Shown here: positions 42,977 through 49,853 of the stretch, piece after piece
Position numbering within the stretch: the stretch's first letter is position 1
How the letters are laid out: every line of letters begins with the position of its first letter
Origin: Frateuria_A sp051900535
GTDB lineage: Bacteria > Pseudomonadota > Gammaproteobacteria > Xanthomonadales > Rhodanobacteraceae
DNA length: 64,000 nucleotides
NCBI RefSeq assembly: GCF_051900535.1
Contig: NZ_JBHZGI010000007.1
Coordinates: forward strand, 62,001-126,000
Reading direction: 5' to 3'
Translations under genes and position numbers: made by a program
Notes under the pieces: generated by a model
Databases searched by the model: none
Told to the model about the DNA's origin: nothing
What the model saw: only the letters and a program-made list of their open reading frames with translations

Positions 42977-44404
42977 ATGGTCATGAGCGTTCTCACCAAC
43001 ATCAGCTCGCTGAATGCCCAGAACAATCTGGCGAAGTCGCAGAGCAAGCTGTCCACCGCCATCGCCCGCCTGTCTTCCGGCATGCGCATCAACAGCGCCA
43101 AGGACGACGCCGCCGGCCTCGCGATCGCCACGCGCTTCACCACCCAGATCAATGGCCTGAACCAGGCCGTGCGCAACGCCAACGACGGTATCTCGCTGTC
43201 GCAGACCACCGAGTCGGCGCTGGACGAAGTCACCAACAACCTGCAGCGCATCCGCGAGCTGGCCGTGCAGTCGGCCAACGCGACCAACTCCGAGAACGAC
43301 CGCTCCGCCCTCGACGCCGAAGTGCAGCAGCGCCTGGCGGAAGTGACCCGCATCTCGCAGCAGACCACCTTCAACGGCCGCCACGTGCTTGACGGTTCGT
43401 TCGGCCAGGCCGCCTTCCAGGTCGGCGCGAACGTCGGCGAGACCATCTCGGTCGACCTGACCAAGGGCACCCGCGCGGCCGACATCGGTGCGGTCGCCAC
43501 GCAGGCCAGTGACGTCAGCGGCGCGTTCGCCACCGCCGGCACGGCCGCGACCGCCTCCGTGGCCACGGCCGCCAACGGCAGCGGCGTCGACTTCAGCTCG
43601 ACGAACAAGGACTTCACCATCGACGGCAACGCGGTCTCGCTGACCACGGCCTATGCCGACCAGGCCGCGATGGTCACTGACATCCAGTCGCAGTTGGATG
43701 CCAGCGCCTCCGGTGCCTACACCGTCGCCGCCAGCGGTGCCGACGGCTTCACCATCACCACGACCGCGACCGGCACCGCCAGCGCGATTACGGTGGCTGG
43801 TACGGACGCTGCTTTCATCACCGGCAACACCTCCGGCGCCGACGCCGTCGCCTCGACGGCCTCGACTCTGACCCTCGCCGCTGGCGACTTCAGCATCAAC
43901 GGCACCGCCATCACCGGCACCTTCAAGGATGCCAAGTCGCTGGTCGACTCGATCAACAGCTCGGGCATCAGCGGCGTGTCGGCCTACATCGACGACGCCG
44001 GCAAGCTGGCGATCGACTCGCAGGACGACCTGGTCCTGGCCGGCGCCAACACGACGCTCGGCTTCACGGCCGGCACCACGACCGCCTCGGGCGACCTGAC
44101 CACGGCGAACGTCAAGACCGTCGCCGGCGCGAACGAGACGATCAACCGCATCGACTCGGCCCTGCAGTCGATCAGCTCGATCCGCAGCGACCTCGGCGCG
44201 GTGCAGAACCGCTTCGATTCGACGATCGCCAACCTGCAGACCATCTCGCAGAACCTCGACTCGTCGCGCAGCCAGATCCAGGACGCCGACTTCGCGGCCG
44301 AAACGGCCAACATGTCCAGCGCGAACATCCTGCAGCAGGCCGGTGTCTCGGTGCTGGCGCAGGCCAACTCCACCACGCAGAGCGTGCTGAAGCTGCTGCA
44401 GTAA
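42977..44404 (+). CDS. fliC: Flagellin
   Basis: 475 residues. The N-terminal D0/D1 region has NISSLNAQNNLAKSQSKLS and LSSGMRINSAKDDAAGLAIA. The C-terminal region has SRSQIQDADFAAETANMSS and ILQQAGVSVLAQANS. The middle 200 residues are Thr/Ala/Gly-rich, as in the variable exposed domain. It is the only flagellin gene in the window. The ATG at 42977 follows GGAGCAAATCCC; an in-frame ATG at 42983 would remove only two residues. A stem-loop terminator follows. Confidence 0.97.
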   Translation: MVMSVLTNISSLNAQNNLAKSQSKLSTAIARLSSGMRINSAKDDAAGLAIATRFTTQINGLNQAVRNANDGISLSQTTESALDEVTNNLQRIRELAVQSANATNSENDRSALDAEVQQRLAEVTRISQQTTFNGRHVLDGSFGQAAFQVGANVGETISVDLTKGTRAADIGAVATQASDVSGAFATAGTAATASVATAANGSGVDFSSTNKDFTIDGNAVSLTTAYADQAAMVTDIQSQLDASASGAYTVAASGADGFTITTTATGTASAITVAGTDAAFITGNTSGADAVASTASTLTLAAGDFSINGTAITGTFKDAKSLVDSINSSGISGVSAYIDDAGKLAIDSQDDLVLAGANTTLGFTAGTTTASGDLTTANVKTVAGANETINRIDSALQSISSIRSDLGAVQNRFDSTIANLQTISQNLDSSRSQIQDADFAAETANMSSANILQQAGVSVLAQANSTTQSVLKLLQ

Positions 44405-44425
44405 CAGCGGCGACAACCCAAGGGA

Positions 44426-44457
44426 GGCGGCCGTGGCGACACGGCCGCCTTCCCCTT
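44426..44457 (+). terminator. Probable terminator after fliC
   Basis: GGCGGCCGTG-GCGA-CACGGCCGCC: a ten-bp perfect stem with a tetraloop, followed by TTCCCCTT. It begins 21 bases after the fliC stop. The T-run is poor, so read-through into fliD is possible. Confidence 0.7.
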
Positions 44458-44474
44458 AAAAGGATTCCAAGACC

Positions 44475-45872
44475 ATGGCCATAACCGTCGGTTCCACCAG
44501 TTCCTCCAGCGCGCTGTTCTCCGCCGCCGGCATCGGATCCGGACTCGACGTCGAAACCCTGGTCGGCCAGCTGGTGGCGGCGAAGAAGAAGCCCCAGCAG
44601 GACCAGATCGACAACCAGACGCAAAAGGCGCAGACGCAGATCTCGGCCCTGGGCCAGGTCAGCGCCGCGCTTGCGGCACTGAAGTCGGCGCTCAGCCCCC
44701 TGAGCGACGGCAGCGCCCTGGCGGCGCACTCGGTCGCCATCGGCGACAGCGACGTGCTGTCGACTACCGCTCGTACCGACGCCGTGAACGGCACCTACAA
44801 GATCGACGTGACCAAGCTCGCCGGCGCCATGAAGGCGTCGTCCGGCGCGTTCGCAGACAGCGATGCGACGGTTGGTACCGGCACGCTGACGATTGCCGTC
44901 GGCGACAAGCAGATGAGCCTGGACATCGATTCGGCGCACGCCTCGCTCGCGCAGATCCGCGACGCGATCAACAAGTCCCCGGACAACCCCGGCGTCAGCG
45001 CCACCATCGTGACCGGCACCGACGGCGCGCACCTGGTGCTGCGCGGCACCCGTACCGGTACGGACAACGGCTTCAGCGTCAGCGCGAGTGGTGGCGACGG
45101 TGGCTTGGCCGCGCTCAGCTACGATCCGAACGCGGCCTCCGGCAACGGCTTCACTGTCATCGACCCGGCGCAGGACGCCGAATACACCATCGACGGTCTG
45201 CCCGGCCACAGCGCCGGCAACAGCATCAGCACGGCGATCGACGGCCTGACGCTCAATCTGACGGCCGAAGGCACCAGCACCGTCACGATCAGCAGCGACA
45301 CCGCCAAGGCCACCAGCGCGGTCACCAACCTGGTCAACACGTACAACAGCTTCGTCGGCATCTACAAGAACCTGACCCTCTACGACGCGGCCACGGAAAC
45401 GTCCGGCGCGCTGATCGGCGACGCCACGCTCAACAGCATCAAGAGCACGCTGGCCGCGGTCATGGGCGGCGTCGCCAACGGCGGCACGCTGAGCGACATC
45501 GGCGTGACCCTGCAGCTGGATGGCACGCTGAGCCTGGACAGCGGCAAACTGAGTGGTGCCCTTTCCGGTGGCGGCGCGGCGGTTGCTTCGCTGTTCGGTG
45601 GCGATGGCGGCCTCGGCAGCAAGCTCGGCAGTGCGCTGGACAAGTGGGTCGGCAGCGACGGCATCCTGGAAACCCGCGCCGACAACCTCAACAAGCAGCT
45701 TTCCGACCTGGACGACCGCCAGAGCGAGCTCGACAGCCGCATGCAGGCGCTCACCACGCGCTACACGCGCCAGTTCAGCACGCTCGACACGCTGCTGACC
45801 AAGCTCAACAGCACCAGCAGCTACCTCACCCAGCAATTCGACGCGCTCACCGCGGCGAACAAGAACAAGTAA
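44475..45872 (+). CDS. fliD: FliD, filament cap
   Basis: 465 residues. The N-terminus AGIGSGLDVETLVGQLVAAKK is the family hallmark, and the C-terminal coiled coil reads LNKQLSDLDDRQSELDSRMQALTTRYTRQF (shown as LNKQLSDLDDRQ and RYTRQFSTLDTLL). FliD forms the cap under which flagellin folds. No sigma-28 or sigma-54 site is seen in the 70-base gap, so it may depend on read-through from fliC. AAAAGGATT precedes the ATG by about nine bases. Confidence 0.96.
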   Translation: MAITVGSTSSSSALFSAAGIGSGLDVETLVGQLVAAKKKPQQDQIDNQTQKAQTQISALGQVSAALAALKSALSPLSDGSALAAHSVAIGDSDVLSTTARTDAVNGTYKIDVTKLAGAMKASSGAFADSDATVGTGTLTIAVGDKQMSLDIDSAHASLAQIRDAINKSPDNPGVSATIVTGTDGAHLVLRGTRTGTDNGFSVSASGGDGGLAALSYDPNAASGNGFTVIDPAQDAEYTIDGLPGHSAGNSISTAIDGLTLNLTAEGTSTVTISSDTAKATSAVTNLVNTYNSFVGIYKNLTLYDAATETSGALIGDATLNSIKSTLAAVMGGVANGGTLSDIGVTLQLDGTLSLDSGKLSGALSGGGAAVASLFGGDGGLGSKLGSALDKWVGSDGILETRADNLNKQLSDLDDRQSELDSRMQALTTRYTRQFSTLDTLLTKLNSTSSYLTQQFDALTAANKNK

Positions 45873-45890
45873 GTCGGAGGAAACCCCACC

Positions 45891-46301
45891 ATGGCATTCG
45901 GACAGGGCGCCAACGCCTACCAGCAGGTCCGCTCGCACGGCGGCGTCGAATCGGCCGATCCGCACGGCCTGATCACGCTGCTCATGGACGGCGCGCTGGA
46001 GCGCCTGGTCACCGCGCGTGGCCACATGCAGCGCGGCGAGATCGCGCCCAAGGGCGAAGTGATCGGCCGCGTCATCGAGATCATCGGCGGCCTGCGCGAC
46101 GCGCTCGACCCGAAGGTCGAGAGCCCGCTGGTCGGCCAGCTCGATGCGCTCTACGACTACATGGGCCGCCGCCTGCTGCACGCGAACCTGCGCAACGACG
46201 TGGCCGCGCTCGACGAGGTCAGCGCCCTGCTGCAGAAAGTCCGCAACAGCTGGGTGATGGTGCCGATGGAGGCACGCCGCCCCGCCGGCGCCGCTGCATG
46301 A
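45891..46301 (+). CDS. fliS: FliS, flagellin chaperone
   Basis: 136 residues. The Tyr-rich N-terminus (GANAYQQVRSHGGVESADPHGLITLLMDGALERL) is split here as NAYQQVRSHGGVESADP and LITLLMDGALERL, both conserved. FliS binds the flagellin C-terminus to stop early polymerisation. TCGGAGGAAACCCCACC precedes the ATG. The stop overlaps the fliT-like start as ATGA. Confidence 0.95.
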   Translation: MAFGQGANAYQQVRSHGGVESADPHGLITLLMDGALERLVTARGHMQRGEIAPKGEVIGRVIEIIGGLRDALDPKVESPLVGQLDALYDYMGRRLLHANLRNDVAALDEVSALLQKVRNSWVMVPMEARRPAGAAA

Positions 46302-46582
46302 ACGAAGCGCGGCCGCTCGCGATGGCTCTGGCGCTGACCCGCGCCATGCTCGAGGCCGCCCGCGCAGGCGAGTGGGAACAACTGGTCGCGCTGGAGGCCG
46401 AGCGCCACCCGCTGGTGATGCGACCGGTGGCGCAGGACGAGGACAGCGTGCGCCAGCTGGGTGAATTGCTGGCGATCGATCGCGAGTTGAACGCGCTGGT
46501 CACCCAGGCCCGCGACCAGGCCGGCGAGCAATGGCAGGCCGGGCAGGATCGCGCGCGCGCGATCGCGGCCTACGGCGGCTAG
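46298..46582 (+). CDS. FliT-like flagellar chaperone
   Basis: 94 residues, helical and charged, with no signal peptide. It has the size and position of FliT, directly after and coupled to fliS (ATGA). FliT-type proteins chaperone FliD and can modulate regulators. Sequence conservation is low, so the call rests largely on context. Downstream lies a 351-base stretch of REP elements. Confidence 0.7.
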   Translation: MNEARPLAMALALTRAMLEAARAGEWEQLVALEAERHPLVMRPVAQDEDSVRQLGELLAIDRELNALVTQARDQAGEQWQAGQDRARAIAAYGG

Positions 46583-46590
46583 CGCTCGGC

Positions 46591-46639
46591 TTCCTCTCTC
46601 CTGCGGGGGAGAGGGCTGAGGGGCCAAGGCTTGCGGGAA
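46591..46639. repeat. REP element, reverse orientation, copy 1 of cluster
   Basis: CCTCTCTCCTGCGGGGGAGAGGG, given as arms CCTCTCTCC and GGGGGAGAGG, followed by GGGCCAAGGCTTGCGGGA. The same tail occurs in the next copy. It is the inverse complement orientation of the copies near imuA and imuB. Confidence 0.75.
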
Positions 46640-46658
46640 CAACCGGGAGCACGTGGCG

Positions 46659-46709
46659 CCCTCTCCCCACCGGGGAGAGGGATGGGGTGAGGGGCCAAGG
46701 CTTGCGGGA
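46659..46709. repeat. REP element, reverse orientation, copy 2 of cluster
   Basis: Perfect stem CCCTCTCCCC / GGGGAGAGGG (loop AC-C), then ATGGGGTGAGGGGCCAAGG and CTTGCGGGA. The last 18 bases repeat those of the first copy, so the two are tandem direct copies 72 bases apart. Confidence 0.8.
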
Positions 46710-46785
46710 AGATCCTTACGAGCCAGATCAGGTCTAGTTGTCGGGACGAACATCAGGTGGGCTCGGACAGGGCTCCCCGCGAGCC

Positions 46786-46840
46786 CGGCCCCTCACCCCA
46801 ACCCTCTCCCCCGGCTTCCATCAAAGATGAGGGAGAGGGG
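46786..46840. repeat. REP element, forward orientation, long-loop form
   Basis: GGCCCCTCACCCC then CCCTCTCCCCC, a loop with CATCAAAGAT, then GAGGGAGAGGGG. The loop on the other strand reads ATCTTTGATGGA, nearly the loop of the imuB-dnaE2 copy. It is oriented against the two copies before it. Confidence 0.75.
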
Positions 46841-46879
46841 GCGAACGTCGTCCTGCGGACGGCTTCATCTCATAAGAGC

Positions 46880-46894
46880 CGGCCCGCAGTTTGC
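46880..46894 (+). promoter_or_regulatory. Sigma-54 type promoter of pilZ
   Basis: CGGCCCGCAGTTTGC: -24 GG and -12 GC at correct spacing, -12 TTGC intact, with two mismatches to TGGCACG in the -24 box. The pilZ ATG is 40 bases downstream, about the same distance as at flgB and fliE. Confidence 0.65.
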
Positions 46895-46933
46895 ATATTC
46901 ACCGCCGATGAAAGCCTCCGTCGGAGAAACGAC

Positions 46934-47488
46934 ATGACCGCCAGCGCCTGGAACGAGTTCGAGCAGCGCCTTGCCTGCGAGGACAGTTGGCACGCGGACA
47001 GCCAGGCGCTTGCCTGGCCGCTGCCGGAGGGACTCGCCCAGCGACTGGCCGAGCGAAACACCGCCGCGCTCGCTTCGGTCGCGGCACTGGAGGAACGGCG
47101 CGCCGAAAGCGCTGACGACGACAGTCCGGTCATGCAGGAACTGTCGAGGCTGGATGCCAAGCTCAATGCGTTGATCGACATGGTCAACCGCCTGGCGATG
47201 CCCGCCGAAACGCTGCCGCCCCGCCAGTCCTTGCGCTTCAACGCGATCGGGGCGGTGTTGCCCGCGGCGATGGTGCCCGCGGGGGACGCCTTGCTCCTGC
47301 GCCTGCGTTTCGACGCCTGCCCGGGCGTACCGCTGGAGCTGCCCGCGCACATCGAACGCCGCTTCGCCGACGGCGGCGCATTCGTCGCCTTCCAGGCACT
47401 GGGCGATGGCGTCGCCGCGTCACTCGAAAGGTTCGTGTTTCGTCAACACCGACGCAAAGTGGCAGGTGCGCGTCAGTCCGCCCCGTGA
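46934..47488 (+). CDS. PilZ-type protein of the flagellar locus, non-canonical
   Basis: 184 residues. An N-terminal region rich in Ala/Glu is followed by a heptad-patterned helix (ELSRLDAKLNALIDMVNRLA) and a C-terminal beta-rich PilZ-like domain. The RxxxR motif appears as RQSLR, but the (D/N)xSxxG motif is not intact (NAIGAV), so c-di-GMP binding is doubtful. The coiled-coil plus reduced PilZ layout recalls the tetrameric non-binding PilZ described in Xanthomonas. It sits between the filament genes and fleQ, as in xanthomonads. GGAG eight bases upstream supports the ATG. The likely role is in flagellar regulation. Confidence 0.7.
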   Translation: MTASAWNEFEQRLACEDSWHADSQALAWPLPEGLAQRLAERNTAALASVAALEERRAESADDDSPVMQELSRLDAKLNALIDMVNRLAMPAETLPPRQSLRFNAIGAVLPAAMVPAGDALLLRLRFDACPGVPLELPAHIERRFADGGAFVAFQALGDGVAASLERFVFRQHRRKVAGARQSAP

Positions 47489-47866
47489 GTGAAGGTCGGC
47501 ACGACGTGAAGCGGTGCGCGGGTCACGCGTGAAGCACTTCACACTTTCGCGAGGTCGCGCGTCGTCCGTTTGACGGTCGCCGACGTCGCGGTGTCGTGGC
47601 GTGTCACTCCTTCGACGGGCGCGTGGCGCCAGCAAACCGTCGCCGCTGCGCGGTTCTCGCCTAACACCCTTTCGACACAATCTTCACATGTGACGCATTA
47701 GGGCCATCCGCCCGTCCGCGGACAGCCGCAACGGCCGCCTGCGCTGGCCTTCTTCTTGCTCCCTCCCTCGCGTGACCGGTGACGGAAAGCCGGCGGACCA
47801 AGAAGTACGAACACTGCAGGACAGCCGGCGGTTCGTCGTTCAAAGCGTCAAGTGGAGGGCATACAT
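47489..47866. other. Long fleQ leader region with TCAC/GTGA palindromes
   Basis: 378 bases between pilZ and fleQ with no convincing gene. TCAC and GTGA half-sites recur: TCACGCGTGA (47523-47532), GTGAAGCACTTCAC (47529-47542) and TCACATGTGA (47684-47693). The first two overlap and include a CRP-like site. In Xanthomonas rpoN2 lies between the pilZ gene and fleQ; it is absent here. No strong -10/-35 pair is obvious. Confidence 0.5.
47528..47543. promoter_or_regulatory. CRP/Vfr/Clp-like operator upstream of fleQ
   Basis: CGTGA-AGCACT-TCACA matches the CRP-family consensus TGTGA-N6-TCACA at nine of ten positions. It lies about 325 bases before the fleQ ATG. Vfr, the CRP homologue of Pseudomonas aeruginosa, represses fleQ, and Clp is the xanthomonad CRP homologue, so a role at fleQ is plausible. 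The distance is long for direct action at a promoter near the gene. Confidence 0.5.
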
Positions 47867-49294
47867 ATGAGCAAGGTCGATTTCCTGGTGATCGAGTCGA
47901 ACGAGGCGCGCGCCGAGTCCATCCTGTCGGCGCTGCACTTTCTCGGTTACCACCCGCAGCGGGGCGAGGATTGCACCGCGGTGGAGGAATCGACCCACGC
48001 CTGGCGCGCCGTCTACGTCGGTACGGTCGAGGACGCTTCGGAAGCCGAGCGCCAGTTCGCGCTGCTGGGCGACGCCGCCAGCCACGTGCCGGTGCTGCTG
48101 GCCAGCGACTCGGCCTGGGCCGCTCGCCTGTGCGCTGCGAGCTCGCCCTTCGCCGCCCGCGTGGGGATGGTCGAGTTCCCCCTGCGCTACGAGCAGCTGG
48201 CCGAGGTGATGCGCAGCCTGTACGCGCGCTTGCTCGGCGGCCGTCGCGGCGAGCTGCGCTTCGTCGGCGAGTCCGCGCCGATGCGCCGCGTCAACGCGCT
48301 GATCCGCCAGGTCGCGCCATTCGATTCGTCCGTGCTGGTGCTGGGCGAGTCCGGCACCGGCAAGGAAATGGTCGCGCGCACCATCCACGAGTGTTCGCCG
48401 CGTCGCGACAAGCCGTTCGTGGCGATCAACTGCGGCGCGATCCCGGCCGAGCTGCTGGAGAGCGAGCTCTTCGGTCACGAGAAAGGCGCCTTCACCGGCG
48501 CGATCAGCACCCGCAAGGGCCGCTTCGAGATGGCCGAGGGCGGCACGCTGTTCCTGGACGAGATCGGCGACATGAGCCTGACCATGCAGGTCAAGCTGTT
48601 GCGCGTGCTGCAGGAGCGCGTGTACGAGCGCGTCGGCGGCACCAAGAGCCAGCGCTGCGACGTGCGCATCATCGCCGCCACCCATCGCAACCTGGAGCAG
48701 GCCATCGCCAACGGCCAGTTCCGCGAGGACCTGTTCTATCGCCTGTCCGTGTTCCCGCTGGAAATGCCCGCGCTGCGCGAGCACCTGGACGACCTGCCGG
48801 TGCTGATCGGCGAATTCAACCAGCGCCTGGCCCGCCGCGGCCTGGGCAGCGTGCGCTTCTCTGCCGGCGCGGTGAATGCGCTGCATCAGTACGGCTGGCC
48901 GGGCAACGTGCGCGAGCTGTGCAACCTGGTCGAGCGCCTCGCGATCCTCTACCCGCACGGCGAGATCCGCGCCAGCGATCTGCCGGAGAAGTACCGCGGC
49001 CGCCAGGCCGTGGAGGAAGCGCAGGGCGCCTCGCTGCTGGCGCTGATGGATGGCGCGCCGATGCCGGCGTCGATGGCCGCCGCCGTGGCGGTGTCGCCCG
49101 ACGCGACGCTGCTGCCCGAGGGCGGGCTGGACCTCAAGGACCATCTGGCCGACATCGAAGTGGGCCTGATCCGCCAGGCGCTGGACGTCACCGGCGGCGT
49201 GGTCGCCCACGCGGCCAAGCTGCTGCACATGCAGCGCACCACGCTGGTGGAAAAGCTGCGCAAGTACGGCCTGCAGAACAGCCTGGCTGCGTAA
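47867..49294 (+). CDS. fleQ: FleQ, sigma-54-dependent master flagellar regulator
   Basis: 475 residues. An N-terminal receiver-like FleQ domain (about 1-125) precedes the AAA+ domain with Walker A GESGTGKE (160-167, Lys166), the sigma-54 contact GAFTGA (207-212) and FLDEIGDMS. The C-terminal Fis-type helix-turn-helix has AKLLHMQRTTLVEKLRKYGL. An exact LFRS c-di-GMP motif, as in P. aeruginosa FleQ, is not visible just before the AAA+ domain. It likely activates the flgB, pilZ, fliE and fliL promoters. GGAGGG seven bases upstream fixes the ATG at 47867. Confidence 0.95.
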   Translation: MSKVDFLVIESNEARAESILSALHFLGYHPQRGEDCTAVEESTHAWRAVYVGTVEDASEAERQFALLGDAASHVPVLLASDSAWAARLCAASSPFAARVGMVEFPLRYEQLAEVMRSLYARLLGGRRGELRFVGESAPMRRVNALIRQVAPFDSSVLVLGESGTGKEMVARTIHECSPRRDKPFVAINCGAIPAELLESELFGHEKGAFTGAISTRKGRFEMAEGGTLFLDEIGDMSLTMQVKLLRVLQERVYERVGGTKSQRCDVRIIAATHRNLEQAIANGQFREDLFYRLSVFPLEMPALREHLDDLPVLIGEFNQRLARRGLGSVRFSAGAVNALHQYGWPGNVRELCNLVERLAILYPHGEIRASDLPEKYRGRQAVEEAQGASLLALMDGAPMPASMAAAVAVSPDATLLPEGGLDLKDHLADIEVGLIRQALDVTGGVVAHAAKLLHMQRTTLVEKLRKYGLQNSLAA

Positions 49295-49426
49295 GACGGG
49301 GAGCGGGGAACGACGGCCGCGCGTCGGTTCGTCGACCCCGTATTACCCAACACCCGCTTCCGCCTGGCCACTGCCCGCGACGCACTCCGCCTGAACTGCA
49401 CGCTCCCGTTCCCTGTTCCCTCCTCG

Positions 49427-49441
49427 TGGCACGCCTCGTGC
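49427..49441 (+). promoter_or_regulatory. Sigma-54 promoter of fliE
   Basis: TGGCACGCCTCGTGC: the -24 box TGGCACG is perfect and the -12 GC is correctly placed (GTGC in place of TTGC). It lies 41 bases before the fliE ATG, in the 187-base gap after fleQ. Confidence 0.8.
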
Positions 49442-49481
49442 AGTCACACCTCCGAACCCCGCCACGCGCCGGAAACCCGAC

Positions 49482-49805
49482 ATGAGCACGATCGACGTCA
49501 ACAACCTGCTCGCCCAGATGCGCCAGATCTCAAGCCAGGTGCGTCCGGCGGAGAGCGCGCTGAAGGCGGCGCCAGCGGCGAAGGCGGACTTCGGTGCGCT
49601 GCTGAAGGAGTCGATCGGCAGCGTCGGCCAGAGCCAGCAGCAGGCGGGCCAGATGGCGGCGGCATTCGAGCGCGGCGATCCGGGCGCGGACCTGGGCCGC
49701 ACGATGGTGGCGATCCAGAAGGCCGACCTCTCGCTGCGCACGATGACCGAAGTGCGCAACAAGCTGGTCGATGCCTACAAGGAAATCATGAACATGCCGG
49801 TGTAA
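49482..49805 (+). CDS. fliE: FliE, MS ring-rod junction protein
   Basis: 107 residues, standard length. MSTIDVNNLLAQMRQI is followed by DFGALLKESIGSVGQSQQQ and RTMVAIQKADLSLRTMTEVRNKLVDAY, split at its natural break here. FliE adapts the MS ring to the rod. It heads the fliEFGHIJK series read from its own sigma-54 site. Confidence 0.96.
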   Translation: MSTIDVNNLLAQMRQISSQVRPAESALKAAPAAKADFGALLKESIGSVGQSQQQAGQMAAAFERGDPGADLGRTMVAIQKADLSLRTMTEVRNKLVDAYKEIMNMPV

Positions 49806-49853
49806 GCGCCGGCACCACGTTCTCCCCTTTTGCTTTACGGATGATTCGCTCCC

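Larger units (their letters stand above)
46583..46933. other. Intergenic stretch with REP cluster and sigma-54 site
   Basis: 351 bases between the fliT-like gene and pilZ. They hold three REP elements (46591, 46659, 46786) covering nearly half the stretch, a half-copy of the GGTGGGC family near 46756, and a sigma-54 type site at 46880. No open frame with protein-like composition was found in it. Confidence 0.6.

Noticed and set aside
43490..44100. Thr/Ala-rich middle of flagellin as a foreign insertion or repeat array
   Set aside because: Such variable surface domains are normal in flagellins; base composition is like the flanks and no repeat unit was found.
46591..46840. Possible CRISPR-like direct repeats
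   Set aside because: The repeats are only a few, unequal in length and orientation, and are palindromic REP elements without uniform spacers or cas genes.
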